DNA of 64,000 bases from Geodermatophilus sp. DSM 44513 (GTDB lineage: Bacteria; Actinomycetota; Actinomycetes; Mycobacteriales; Geodermatophilaceae): the NCBI RefSeq assembly GCF_032460525.1, contig NZ_CP135963.1, positions 4,216,001 through 4,280,000 on the forward strand, in the 5' to 3' direction. Made by a program: the position numbers and the translations under genes. Below the pieces are notes generated by a model. It was not told the origin of the DNA and did not search any database. It worked only from the letters and a program-made list of their open reading frames with translations. Position 1 is the stretch's first letter. Every line of letters starts with the position of its first letter. Below, one piece after another: positions 38,270 through 49,098 of the stretch.

Positions 38270-39016
38270 TCAGCGGAGGCCGACCTGCCGGCGTGCGGTC
38301 ATCGCCCGGTACCACTCGGTGGACGGCCGCAGCAGCAGCGCGACGACCCCGACGAGGGTGAGCAGCAGCGAGAACACCGACAGCGCGTCCAGGAAACCGG
38401 AGCCCGCACCGGCCACGCCCAGGCCGGCGAGGCCGAGGACCACGCTGAGGCCACCGAGGACGCAGAGCACGATCCGGGCCCAGTTGCGCCCCTTCCAGGC
38501 CAACCAGATGAACAGCGCCTGGAGGGCGACCACCAGCAGGCCGATCACCGACCCGACGACCACCCCGACGCGGACGATGTCCTCGGTGACGGCCGGGTCG
38601 TTGGCCACCGCGACCTGCTCGGCGACCAGGCCGTCGACGTCGGAGAACTGCACCAGCGAGGCGATGAGGCCCAGGATCAGCGTGGCGATCAGGGCCCCGA
38701 GCCCGACGCGCACGGTCGTGGGCCGCTCCGGCGCCTCCTGGGAGAAGTAGCCGCCGGGCGCCGACGGGGCCGCGGCGTACCCGTACGGCGGCGGACCCTG
38801 CTGCCAGCCCTGCGGCGGACCCTGCTGCCACCCCTGCGGAGGCGCCTGCCACCCCTGCTGGGGGGCCTGCCAGCCCTGACCGGCCGGCGGCTGCTGCCAG
38901 CCGGGGTCCGGCGGCGGCTGCTGCGCCCAGCCCTGCCCGGGCGGCGCCTGCCAGCCCGGCTGCTCCTGCGGCGGCTGCCCCTGCTGCGGGTCCTGGCCGC
39001 CCTGCCCTGACGTCAT
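38270..39016 (-). CDS. Membrane protein with Gln/Pro/Trp-rich N-terminus
   Basis: Protein of 248 aa. Residues 1-115 are low-complexity Gln/Pro/Gly/Trp with repeated GWQ(A/Q)PP-like units, cytoplasmic and probably disordered. Four hydrophobic helices follow (about residues 125-145, 165-190, 195-225 and 228-245). No enzyme motif. ATG 39016 is preceded by GAGGGAG and gives a start at the low-complexity region; longer readings are unlikely. It is head-to-head with another protein of the same general plan. Function unknown. Confidence 0.75.
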   Translation of the reverse strand: MTSGQGGQDPQQGQPPQEQPGWQAPPGQGWAQQPPPDPGWQQPPAGQGWQAPQQGWQAPPQGWQQGPPQGWQQGPPPYGYAAAPSAPGGYFSQEAPERPTTVRVGLGALIATLILGLIASLVQFSDVDGLVAEQVAVANDPAVTEDIVRVGVVVGSVIGLLVVALQALFIWLAWKGRNWARIVLCVLGGLSVVLGLAGLGVAGAGSGFLDALSVFSLLLTLVGVVALLLRPSTEWYRAMTARRQVGLR

Positions 39017-39239
39017 CGCTGGCTCCCTCGCCTCCGGGCGTGTGTCCGGCGCGATGTTGACCCACCGCGGGGCTCCCGGCCAGGGATGGACGTCGATCGA
39101 GACCCGAACGATGACAACGCGCTCGCCCCGTCGGCCCACCGGCCGGCCGGCGACACGCGGGCCGGTCGGGCTCCGGTGCGGTGGCGTGGGGAGGCACCCC
39201 GAACGGGCGATCCGGAGTCCCGCGGACCTGCGCGCGTCC

Positions 39240-39245
39240 TACGCT
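39240..39245 (+). promoter_or_regulatory. Candidate -10 box for the DUF4190-like gene
   Basis: TACGCT, 7 nt before GTG 39253. Only the GCGGGTC between them, so a leaderless message is likely. Confidence 0.5.
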
Positions 39246-39252
39246 GCGGGTC

Positions 39253-39858
39253 GTGACCACGCCGCCAGGACAGCCACCGGATCCCTCGCGCCCCTCGGGC
39301 TGGGGGGACGGGCCGCCCGCCGGCTCCTCCGGCTCCGGGCAGCAGTACCCCGCCCAGCCGTACCCGGGGCAGCCCTACACCGGACAGCAGCCCCCCGGCG
39401 GGCAGTACCCCGCGCAGCCGTACCCGGCGCAGCAGTACCCCGGCGGGCAGGGTCAGTACCCCCAGGCGGGGGGTCCGCAGGGCTACCCGCAGCAGGACCC
39501 CTACGGGCAGTACGGACAGCCGCAGAAGTCCAACGGCCTCGGGATCGCGGCCCTCGTGCTGGGCATCCTGTCCCTGCCGGCAGCGTTCTTCGCCGGGGTG
39601 CCGGGGATCGTCCTCGGCCTGCTCGCCATCGTGCTGGGCGTCCTCGGGCTGCGCCGGGTGAGGGCCCGCCGTGCCGACAACCGGGGCGTGGCGATCAGCG
39701 GTCTGGTCACGGGGATCCTCGGTCTGCTGCTCGGGATCGTCGTCCTGGTGGCCACGGTGTTCCTGGTGCAGACCACCGGCGACTGCCTGCAGGAGCTCCA
39801 GCAGACCGGTGACCAGGCCGCCTACGAGCAGTGCGTCCAGGAGTCCGTCGGCCAGTGA
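39253..39858 (+). CDS. DUF4190-type membrane protein with Pro/Tyr/Gln-rich N-terminus
   Basis: Protein of 201 aa. Residues 1-95 are a repetitive QYPAQPYPGQ-like segment. Two hydrophobic segments follow: a DUF4190-like hairpin, GIAALVLGILSLPAAF and IVLGLLAIVLGVLGL, then the basic turn RRVRARRADNRG and a further helix GLVTGILGLLLGIVVLVATVF. A short extracytoplasmic tail has two cysteines (GDCLQE, EQCVQE). Such proteins are common in actinobacteria with no defined role. GTG start supported by the leaderless promoter geometry. Confidence 0.82.
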   Translation: MTTPPGQPPDPSRPSGWGDGPPAGSSGSGQQYPAQPYPGQPYTGQQPPGGQYPAQPYPAQQYPGGQGQYPQAGGPQGYPQQDPYGQYGQPQKSNGLGIAALVLGILSLPAAFFAGVPGIVLGLLAIVLGVLGLRRVRARRADNRGVAISGLVTGILGLLLGIVVLVATVFLVQTTGDCLQELQQTGDQAAYEQCVQESVGQ

Positions 39859-39864
39859 GGCGGT

Positions 39865-39906
39865 GCGCGGGCCCGTCGACCGCACGTGCGGTCGACGGGC
39901 CCGCGC
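39865..39906. terminator. 42-bp perfect palindrome between convergent genes
   Basis: Every base from 39865 to 39906 is self-complementary about the centre CGCAC|GTGCG, which would form a stem of roughly 19 bp with a tight loop. It serves both the DUF4190-like gene and clpB. Confidence 0.85.
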
Positions 39907-39925
39907 CCGACCCGGGTGGTCCTGC

Positions 39926-42511
<2,586 letters not shown>

Positions 42512-42585
42512 GGTCTCTGGGGTCAGTCCTCTCGGGCGGGGCCGGACGCGCCGGCCGTCGGTGTCGAGCAGTGCAACGAGCCCAG

Positions 42586-42608
42586 GGTTGAGCCTGTTCC
42601 GCTCAACC
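42586..42608 (-). promoter_or_regulatory. HAIR operator (HspR binding site) for clpB
   Basis: Perfect inverted repeat GGTTGAGC - 7 nt - GCTCAACC. It matches the HspR-associated inverted repeat CTTGAGT-N7-ACTCAAG in spacing and in the TTGAG/CTCAA core. It lies 75 bp before the clpB start. Repression by HspR and release on heat shock is the expected control. Confidence 0.82.
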
Positions 42609-42686
42609 TCGCCCGGTCCCCGACGTCCGTTCACCACTGCGGGGGGCGCTGGGGGCAACCCCGGCTGTCGCCGGACACCGGACCAC

Positions 42687-42692
42687 TAGCAT
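42687..42692 (+). promoter_or_regulatory. Candidate -10 box for the OhrR-type gene
   Basis: TAGCAT, 7 nt before ATG 42700. It overlaps an in-frame ATG at 42691, which makes 42700 the better start. Confidence 0.45.
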
Positions 42693-42699
42693 GAGCAGG

Positions 42700-43143
42700 A
42701 TGACGCGTCTCCCGGCACCGAGCGCGGTCCTCGAGGACCAACTCTGCTTCGCGCTCTACGCCGCCTCTCGGGCGATGACCGCGCGCTACCGCCCCCTGCT
42801 CGACGCGATCGGGCTCACCTATCCGCAGTACCTGGTCATGATGCTGCTCTGGGAGCAGGACAACCAGACCGTCGGCCAGCTCGGCGCCCGCCTGGCCCTG
42901 GACAGCGGCACGCTGTCCCCCCTGCTCAAGCGGCTCACCACCGCCGGCCTGGTCACCCGCCACCGCCGGGTGGAGGACGAGCGCTCGGTGTCCATCGCGC
43001 TGACCGACACCGGCCGCGCGCTGCGGGACAGGGCGGACGCGATCTCGCAGGAGATCATCCGCGCCCTCGACCTCGACCGCGCGGAGTTCACCGAGCTCAA
43101 GGCCAAGCTGCACCTGGTCACCGAGCGGGTCGCGACCGGCTGA
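42700..43143 (+). CDS. ohrR: OhrR-type MarR regulator (organic-peroxide sensing)
   Basis: Winged-helix regulator of 147 aa. The N-terminus LEDQLCFALYAASRAMT carries the single reactive cysteine (Cys16) that OhrR uses to sense organic hydroperoxides, followed by LGLTYPQYLVMMLLWE (here GLTYPQYLVMMLLWE) and the DNA-binding helix SGTLSPLLKRLTTAGLV with the wing DERSV. The partner gene downstream encodes an OsmC protein. ATG 42700 is chosen over 42691 because TAGCAT with 7-nt spacing points to it. It probably represses the osmC promoter, and perhaps its own, until oxidised. Confidence 0.9.
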   Translation: MTRLPAPSAVLEDQLCFALYAASRAMTARYRPLLDAIGLTYPQYLVMMLLWEQDNQTVGQLGARLALDSGTLSPLLKRLTTAGLVTRHRRVEDERSVSIALTDTGRALRDRADAISQEIIRALDLDRAEFTELKAKLHLVTERVATG

Positions 43144-43156
43144 GCCGCCCGGGGAT

Positions 43157-43180
43157 GGGTTGTGTGCAACCCCCTAGGGT
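43157..43180 (+). promoter_or_regulatory. Operator-promoter of osmC
   Basis: Inverted repeat GGGTTG-TGTG-CAACCC (43157-43172) lies directly before a TAGGGT -10 (43175-43180), in the spacer where a bound repressor would block polymerase. Its position between the ohrR and osmC genes makes it the likely OhrR operator. Confidence 0.55.
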
Positions 43181-43213
43181 GGGCACGTCCACACCCGCGT
43201 CCGAGGAGGTCCC

Positions 43214-43654
43214 ATGCCCACCCGTACCGCTCGCACCGCCTGGAACGGCACCCTGCAGGAGGGCTCCGGCCAGGTCGAGCTGTCCAGCTCGAAGGTCGGC
43301 ACCTACGAGGTGTCCTTCCCCAAGCGCGCGGCCGACGACGCCGGCGGCACGACCAGCCCCGAGGAGCTCGTCGCCGCGGCGCACTCCGCCTGCTTCGCCA
43401 TGCAGCTGTCGGCCAACATCGCCCAGGCCGGTGGCACGCCGCAGAGCCTGGACGTCAAGGCCGACGTCTCGCTGGGTCCGGACGAGGCCAACGGCGGGTT
43501 CCGGCTGACCGGCATCCTGCTGACCGTGCGCGGCGAGGTCGACGGCCTGGACGCAGCCGGGTTCGACAAGGCCGCCCAGGAGGCCAAGGCCGGCTGCCCG
43601 GTCAGCAAGGCACTCACCGGCGTCGACATCGAGCTGGACGCCGCGCTCGCGTAA
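43214..43654 (+). CDS. osmC: OsmC-family peroxiredoxin
   Basis: Thiol peroxidase of 146 aa that reduces organic hydroperoxides. The two redox cysteines are in EELVAAAHSACFAMQLS (peroxidatic) and KAGCPVSKAL (resolving). The pattern SPEELVAAAHSACF and the GCPVSKAL ending are those of the OsmC subgroup rather than Ohr, although the neighbouring regulator is OhrR-like. ATG has GAGGAGG 5 nt upstream. A dispersed repeat begins directly after the TAA stop. Confidence 0.93.
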   Translation: MPTRTARTAWNGTLQEGSGQVELSSSKVGTYEVSFPKRAADDAGGTTSPEELVAAAHSACFAMQLSANIAQAGGTPQSLDVKADVSLGPDEANGGFRLTGILLTVRGEVDGLDAAGFDKAAQEAKAGCPVSKALTGVDIELDAALA

Positions 43655-43770
43655 GGACCCTCCTGCCCCCCGAGAAGGACCTCCCTGCCCCCGCCGCTCG
43701 CACGCTCGCAGCGGGCCCCTGCAGAGAGGCCGGAGGAGCTCGCGGCGGGCCCCTGCAGGAGGGCCGTTCC
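43655..43770. repeat. Dispersed GGACC-bounded repeat, about two copies
   Basis: Starts with GGACCCTCC right after the osmC stop. A second start (AGAAGGACC) at 43674 leads into CCGCTCGCACGCTCGCAGCGGGCCCCTGC (shown here as CGCTCGCACGCTCGC and GCGGGCCCCTGC), then a partial unit GGCGGGCCCCTGCAGGAGGGCC ending 7 bp from the stop of the convergent lipid-kinase gene. Pairing of CCGC and GCGG arms gives hairpins that could terminate both genes. Confidence 0.75.
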
Positions 43771-43776
43771 GGTCGG

Positions 43777-44703
43777 TCACCGGGGCGGCGGCACGAGCAC
43801 CGACCAGCCGTGCCGCCGCACCCGCCAGGTCCGCGACGCCACCCCCTCCTCGACCTCGCCGTCCGCGTCGAGGTCGACCGGGCCACCGGTGATCGTCACC
43901 CGGCTCCCGCGCACGACCAGCACGTCGGGCCGGTCGACGTGCTCCCCGTCGGTCAGCGCCGCGGCGAAGGCCGCGCGGGCGACCGGGCCGGTCGCCGCGG
44001 AGACCACCACGTCGGCCAGCCCGTCGTCCGGCTCGGCGCCCGGCGCCAGCGGCGTCCCGCCGCCGATCGAGCGGCCCGTGCACACGGCGAGCATCAGCAG
44101 CTCGAGCGTCCCGTCGGCCGCCCAGCCCTCCCGCGGGTGCACCGCCACCCGGCCGTCGACCTCCACCCGGAGCGGCCAGCCCGGGCTGCTGACCCCGGCC
44201 AGCGCCGCGCCGACCGGGTAGGCGACCGCCCCCAGCAGCTCCTTGAGCGCCTCGGCCCGCGCGCCGGCCCGGGCTCCCACCCCCGCGTGCACGACGTTCA
44301 CCACCAGCCCGCCCGCGTCGTCGTCGAGCAGGTCCAGCGGCCGGGGCACCCCGGCGAGGACCGCGGCCGCGCCCGCGACCGGGTCCAGCGGCAGGCCGAG
44401 GGTGCGCGCCAGGTCGTTGCCGGTGCCGCGGGCCACCACGCCGACCGGGTCGGCGGGGTCCAGGGCGCCCGCCCGGTGCAGCGCCCGGGCGACGGCGTGC
44501 AGCGAGCCGTCCCCGCCGAGCACCACCAGGCGCCGGCCGTCGCGCCCGGCGATCGCCTGGTCCAGCTCGGCCGGTGACCCGGTCGCGGCCACCACCACGT
44601 CGGCCCCGCTGCGCAGCTCGCGCAGGGCGGCCGCGACCGCGTCGTCCCCGGCGGTGCCGGCGGCCCGGTTGACCACCGCCAGCAGCCGAGGGGTCCCGCT
44701 CAC
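43777..44703 (-). CDS. Diacylglycerol kinase/sphingosine kinase-like protein
   Basis: Lipid-kinase-like protein of 308 aa. The nucleotide-binding motif GGDGSLHAVARAL and the following ARGTGNDLARTLGLP are diagnostic of the DAGK catalytic fold; the C-terminal beta-sandwich lobe holds DGTLELLMLAV and DADGEVEE. Bacterial members act on diacylglycerol, phosphatidylinositol precursors or other lipids, and which applies here cannot be told. GTG 44703 follows TACGGT by 6 nt with no Shine-Dalgarno sequence. Cytoplasmic, no membrane helix. Confidence 0.9.
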   Translation of the reverse strand: MSGTPRLLAVVNRAAGTAGDDAVAAALRELRSGADVVVAATGSPAELDQAIAGRDGRRLVVLGGDGSLHAVARALHRAGALDPADPVGVVARGTGNDLARTLGLPLDPVAGAAAVLAGVPRPLDLLDDDAGGLVVNVVHAGVGARAGARAEALKELLGAVAYPVGAALAGVSSPGWPLRVEVDGRVAVHPREGWAADGTLELLMLAVCTGRSIGGGTPLAPGAEPDDGLADVVVSAATGPVARAAFAAALTDGEHVDRPDVLVVRGSRVTITGGPVDLDADGEVEEGVASRTWRVRRHGWSVLVPPPR

Positions 44704-44709
44704 CGGCGC

Positions 44710-44715
44710 ACCGTA
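44710..44715 (-). promoter_or_regulatory. Candidate -10 box for the lipid-kinase-like gene
   Basis: TACGGT on the minus strand, 6 nt before GTG 44703. Lies in the 49-bp gap after the FAD/Fe-S dehydrogenase stop. Confidence 0.5.
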
Positions 44716-44752
44716 GCCGGGGGCGCCGGTGAGCGAACCGGTTCGCGGACGG

Positions 44753-47674
44753 CTACCGGTCCAGGGCCTCCAGGACCAACTCGACCGGGTGACGGGCGGT
44801 GCGCTCGGTGCCGTGGTGGATCTGCTCGCGGCAGGACGTCCCGGTCGCCGCGATCACCGCGTCCGGCGCCGCGGAGCGCACGGCGGGGAACAGCCGGTCC
44901 TCCCCCACCCGCAGCGAGATGTCGTAGTGCTCGGTCTCGTAGCCGAAGGACCCCGCCATGCCGCAGCAGCCGGCGTCCAGCTCCTGCACCGTGGCCCCGG
45001 GGATGCGCTCGAGCAGCGCCACGGTGGCCGCGGTGCCGGCCTCGGCCTTCTGGTGGCAGTGGCCGTGGAAGACGATCGTGCGGCCGGCCAGCCAGCTGTC
45101 CTCGCGCAACCGCAGCCGCCCGGCGTCGATGGCCTCGACCAGCAGCTCCTCGGGCAGCCGCACCCGCTCGGCAACCGCCCGCACGTTGGGGTCGTCGGGC
45201 AGCAGGGACACGTGCTCGGCCCGCAGGGTGAGGATGCAGGACGGCTCGCAGCCCACGATCGGCCCGTCGGCCGCGCCGCTCGCGCACAGCGAGGCCGCCA
45301 GGCCACGGGCCTTGTCCCGGGCGTCGTCCAGCAGGCCCTTGGAGATGCTCGGCCGCCCGCAGCAGCCCCGGCTCTCCAGCCGGACGTCGTAGCCGGCGTG
45401 CTCGAGCAGCTGGACGACGGCCTTGCCGACGCCGGGCTCGCTGTAGCTGGTGAAGGAGTCGGCCAGCACGGTGACCCGGCCTTGCGTCGGCGTGCCCGCC
45501 GGCCGGTGCCGCCTGAACCAGCGCGGCAGGTTGTCCCGCTGGAAGCGGGGCAGCGGCCGCTGCCGGGCGATCCCGAGGCGCCGGTCCAGGATCACCCGCA
45601 GCGGCCGGATCCGGCCGGGCACGTTGGACAGCGGCGCCGTCGCCGACCCCAGCTTGTTGAGCGTGCGGATCGCGCCGAACACCCGGGCGCGCAGCGGCAC
45701 GCCCTGGACGTCGTACTTGTGCGCCAGCGCCTCGGCCTTGAGCGAGGCCATGTCCACGCCCAGCGGGCACTCGCTCTTGCACGCCTTGCACGACAGGCAC
45801 AGGTCCAGCGCCTCGTGCAGCCGCTCGTCGCCCAGCGCGGTGTGCGGGTCGCCCTCGGACAGCGCCTTGACCAGCGCGCCGGCCCGGCCGCGGGTGGAGT
45901 GCTCCTCCATGCGCGTGGCGATGTAGCTCGGGCACATGGTGCCGGTCGTGGACTTGCGGCACAGGCCGATGTTCATGCAGCGGTCGGCGGCGCCGAACAT
46001 GCCGCCGACGACGTCGAAGGTGAGCCGGGTGCGCAGCGGCCCGGGCTGCGGCGGGTCGGCGTCGCGCAGGTGCTCGGTCATGGCCGGGGCGTCGACGATC
46101 TTGCCGGGGTTCATCACCCCGGCCGGGTCGAACAGCGCCTTGACCTCGCGCATGGCCTGGTAGAGCTCCTCGCCGAAGAGCTCGCGGTTGAACTCGCTGC
46201 GGGCCAGGCCGTCGCCGTGCTCGCTGGAGTTGGCCCCGCCGTACTCCCGGACGAGGTCCTTGACCTCCTCGGCGACCGACCGCATCGTCTCGACCTGGCC
46301 GGGCTGGGTCAGGTCGACGAACGGCCGGATGTGCAGGCAGCCGACCGAGCAGTGCCCGTAGAAGCCGGCCTCCAGGCCGTGCCGGTCGAGCACGTCGCGG
46401 AAGCGGGCCGTGTACTCGGCCAGGTGCTCCGGGGGGACGGCGGTGTCCTCGACGAAGGCCAGCGGGCGGCGGGCGCCCTCGGAGGCCGCCATCAGCAGCC
46501 CCAGGGCGGACTTGCGCACCTTGAGCAGGTCGGCCTGCTGGGCCGCGGTGACCGCGCGCAGGGTGGCGTAGCCGTGCCCGTTGCTCTTCCACAGCGCCGT
46601 CAGCCGGTCCAGCGAGGCGACCAACTCGTCCTGGTCGTCGCCGGTGAAGGACACGAACACCAGCGCCTCGGGGTCGCCCTCGAGGATCCGGCCGAGGCCG
46701 GCGTACTCGATCTTGCGCCGGGACAGGTCGAGGATGGTCTTGTCGATCATCTCCACGCCGGCCGGGTCGAGGGACAGGGCGTCCCCGGTCGCGGCGGTGG
46801 CCTCCAGCACCGACCGGAAGTGGCCGACGGCGAACACCTGCTTGGCCGGCTTGGGCACCAGGCCCACCAGGGCCGAGGTGGTGACCGCGAGGGTGCCCTC
46901 CGAGCCGACGAGGAACTTGGCCAGGTCGTACGGCGGGGCGGTGGCCAGCCGGTCGAGCCGGTAGCCGCCGGCGCGGCGCCAGTAGGCGGGGAAGCCGGTG
47001 CCGATCGCGTCGGCGTGCGCGGCCACGATGCCGGGCAGTCCGCGCAGGATGCGCGCCTCCAGCGAGTCGCCCCCGGCGCGGCGGGCCCGCTCGGCCTCGT
47101 CGAGCACGCCCCAGCGGGTGGTGGAGGCGTCGGCGAGCACCAGGTCCATCTCCAGGACGTGGTCGATGGTCATCCCGAAGCGCAGCGACCCGCTGCCGGC
47201 GGAGTTGTTGCCGATCATCCCGCCGATCGTGGCGCGGTTGGACGTCGAGGTGTCCGGGCCGAACATCAGCCCGTGCCGGCCGGCCGCGCGGTTGAGGTCG
47301 TCCTGCACCACGCCGGGCTGCACCCGCGCCGTCCGGCCCTCGGGGTCGAGGTCGGTGATGGCGTGCATGTGCCGGGACAGGTCCATGACGACGCCCGGGG
47401 AGACCGTCTGTCCGACCAGGCTGGTGCCCGCCCCGCGGGCCAGCACCGGCAACCCGGCCTCGGCGGCCAGCCGCACGGTGGCCACCACGTCGTCGGCGTG
47501 CCGGGGGTAGACGACACCGGCCGGCGTCATCGCGTACATGGACGCGTCCTGGCTGAATAGGTGGCGCGTGTAGTCGTCGAACGCGACCTCGCCGTCGAGG
47601 GCCCGGCGGAGTTCCGCGCCCAGGTCGGCGTGCTCGGCGGCGGCCGTCGAGGGCCGCGGGGGCGCCGTCGTCAC
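44753..47674 (-). CDS. Single-chain FAD/Fe-S 2-hydroxyacid dehydrogenase (D-lactate/2-hydroxyglutarate type)
   Basis: Fusion of 973 aa. Residues 1-520 are an FAD-linked oxidase: RGAGTSLVGQTVSPGVV in the PCMH FAD site and YGHCSVGCLHIRP plus SSEHGDGLAR in the cap domain. Residues 550-680 carry ferredoxin-like clusters (CMNIGLCRK, CLSCKACKSECP). Residues 720-973 are two CCG domains (RGCCGRPS, AGCCGMAGS) as in GlcF-like subunits. It therefore contains in one chain what GlcDEF does in three. Likely substrates are D-lactate, D-2-hydroxyglutarate or glycolate, with electrons to quinone or ferredoxin. The GTG start overlaps the aminotransferase stop, so the two are coupled. Confidence 0.9.
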   Translation of the reverse strand: MTTAPPRPSTAAAEHADLGAELRRALDGEVAFDDYTRHLFSQDASMYAMTPAGVVYPRHADDVVATVRLAAEAGLPVLARGAGTSLVGQTVSPGVVMDLSRHMHAITDLDPEGRTARVQPGVVQDDLNRAAGRHGLMFGPDTSTSNRATIGGMIGNNSAGSGSLRFGMTIDHVLEMDLVLADASTTRWGVLDEAERARRAGGDSLEARILRGLPGIVAAHADAIGTGFPAYWRRAGGYRLDRLATAPPYDLAKFLVGSEGTLAVTTSALVGLVPKPAKQVFAVGHFRSVLEATAATGDALSLDPAGVEMIDKTILDLSRRKIEYAGLGRILEGDPEALVFVSFTGDDQDELVASLDRLTALWKSNGHGYATLRAVTAAQQADLLKVRKSALGLLMAASEGARRPLAFVEDTAVPPEHLAEYTARFRDVLDRHGLEAGFYGHCSVGCLHIRPFVDLTQPGQVETMRSVAEEVKDLVREYGGANSSEHGDGLARSEFNRELFGEELYQAMREVKALFDPAGVMNPGKIVDAPAMTEHLRDADPPQPGPLRTRLTFDVVGGMFGAADRCMNIGLCRKSTTGTMCPSYIATRMEEHSTRGRAGALVKALSEGDPHTALGDERLHEALDLCLSCKACKSECPLGVDMASLKAEALAHKYDVQGVPLRARVFGAIRTLNKLGSATAPLSNVPGRIRPLRVILDRRLGIARQRPLPRFQRDNLPRWFRRHRPAGTPTQGRVTVLADSFTSYSEPGVGKAVVQLLEHAGYDVRLESRGCCGRPSISKGLLDDARDKARGLAASLCASGAADGPIVGCEPSCILTLRAEHVSLLPDDPNVRAVAERVRLPEELLVEAIDAGRLRLREDSWLAGRTIVFHGHCHQKAEAGTAATVALLERIPGATVQELDAGCCGMAGSFGYETEHYDISLRVGEDRLFPAVRSAAPDAVIAATGTSCREQIHHGTERTARHPVELVLEALDR

Positions 47675-48870
47675 TGCCCCAGGACCTCCAGCGCCGCCTG
47701 CAGCCCGGAGGGGTCGACCTTCACGCCGGTGCGGACCAGGCCCATCTGCACGCCGGCCAGCGTGCCGGCGAGCATCAGGTCGTTGAAGTGGCCGAGGTGG
47801 CCGATGCGGAACACCTTGCCGGCCAGCCTGCCCAGGCCCGCGCCGAGCGACATGTCGTAGTGCTCGAGGATGACCCGGCGGACCTCGTCGGCGTCGTGCT
47901 CGTCGGCCAGCAGGATCGCGGTCAGCGAGCCGGAGTACTCCCGCTCGTCCAGCGCGAGCACCTCCAGGCCCCAGCCGCGGACGGCGGCCCGGGTCGCCTC
48001 GGCGTGCCGCTGGTGGCGGGCGTAGACGTTCGGCAGGCCCTCCTCCTCCAGCATCCGCAGCGCCTCGCGCAGGCCGTAGAGGATGTTCGTGGCCGGGGTG
48101 TAGGGCCAGAAGCCGTTGGCGTTGGCCGCCAGGATCGGCTCCCAGTCCCAGTAGGAGCGGGGCAGCCGGGCGCCCTTCGCGGCCTCGAGGGCCTTGTCGC
48201 TGACCGCGTTGAAGCTGATGCCCGGCGGGAGCATCAGGCCCTTCTGCGACCCGGAGATGGTGACGTCGACGCCCCACTCGTCGTGCCGGTAGTCGATGCT
48301 GCCGAGCGAGGAGATCGTGTCGACCAGGTAGAGCGCGGGGTGCCCCGCGGCGTCGATGGCCGCGCGGATCTCCCCGACCCGGCTGGTGACGCCGGTGGAG
48401 GTCTCGTTGTGGACGACCATCACGGCCTTGACCTCGTGACCGGGGTCGGCGGCCAGCCGCTCCTGCACCGCCTCGGGCGGGACGCCGTGCCGCCAGTCAC
48501 CGGGGACGAACTCGACCTCCAGGCCCAGCCGGCGGGCCATGTCCTGCCAGAGGGTGGCGAAGTGGCCGGTCTCGAAGCAGAGCACCCGGTCGCCGGGGGA
48601 CAGCGTGTTGGTCAGGGCCGCCTCCCACGCGCCGGTGCCGGACGCCGGGTAGACGACCACGGGGTTGGTGGTGCCGAACGGGGCCTTGACCGCCTCCAGT
48701 ACCTCGCGGCCGAGCGCGGCGAACTCCGGACCGCGGTGGTCGATGGTGGGCATGTCCATGGCGCGCAGGACGCGGTCGGGCACGTTGGTCGGCCCGGGGA
48801 TCTGCAGGAAGTGACGGCCGCCGGTGCCCGTCCCCGCGCCCGCCGCCGTGGTCGGCATGTCAGTCGGCAC
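47671..48870 (-). CDS. Serine/alanine-glyoxylate aminotransferase family protein
   Basis: PLP-dependent class V aminotransferase of 399 aa. Features are HFLQIPGPTNVP near the N-terminus, VVYPASGTGAWEAAL (cofactor phosphate), VHNETSTGV, the aspartate in LYLVDTISSLG and the PLP lysine in ISGSQKGLMLPPG. It matches serine-glyoxylate/alanine-glyoxylate enzymes, which convert glyoxylate to glycine. Coupling to the hydroxyacid dehydrogenase suggests disposal of glyoxylate formed from glycolate. GTG 48870 has AGGG 7 nt upstream; the in-frame ATG at 48858 is an alternative. A TACCGT box lies at 48931-48936. Confidence 0.9.
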   Translation of the reverse strand: MPTDMPTTAAGAGTGTGGRHFLQIPGPTNVPDRVLRAMDMPTIDHRGPEFAALGREVLEAVKAPFGTTNPVVVYPASGTGAWEAALTNTLSPGDRVLCFETGHFATLWQDMARRLGLEVEFVPGDWRHGVPPEAVQERLAADPGHEVKAVMVVHNETSTGVTSRVGEIRAAIDAAGHPALYLVDTISSLGSIDYRHDEWGVDVTISGSQKGLMLPPGISFNAVSDKALEAAKGARLPRSYWDWEPILAANANGFWPYTPATNILYGLREALRMLEEEGLPNVYARHQRHAEATRAAVRGWGLEVLALDEREYSGSLTAILLADEHDADEVRRVILEHYDMSLGAGLGRLAGKVFRIGHLGHFNDLMLAGTLAGVQMGLVRTGVKVDPSGLQAALEVLGQ

Positions 48871-48986
48871 GTCATCGCCCTCTCGCCGCAGACCGTGCCC
48901 GGCGTGGTCAGCCGGGCTCCACGATGCGGGACGGTACTCCCGCCTCCCGGACTGCCGTGCACCGTCCCGGACGCGGCTTGTGACGG

Positions 48987-49015
48987 TTGACACGTCGGCT
49001 GGTGATCACTTGAAT
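48987..49015 (+). promoter_or_regulatory. Sigma70-like promoter for the MatC-type carrier gene
   Basis: TTGACA (48987-48992), 17-bp spacer, TTGAAT (49010-49015). The -35 is a perfect consensus. This is the clearest -35/-10 pair in the window; transcription would start near 49022, giving a leader of about 77 nt. It lies in the divergent interval with the aminotransferase gene. Confidence 0.65.
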
Positions 49016-49098
49016 GCCCGGTGCGCGGGAGTCGATTTCCGCTGCGTGGAACACAGGACGGGCGCCCGCAGGGGTCCGTCCCGACCGTCAGGGGCACC

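Noticed and set aside
43681..43765. A small gene after osmC
   Set aside because: The sequence is explained by the dispersed repeat; frames through it are short and lack starts with ribosome sites.
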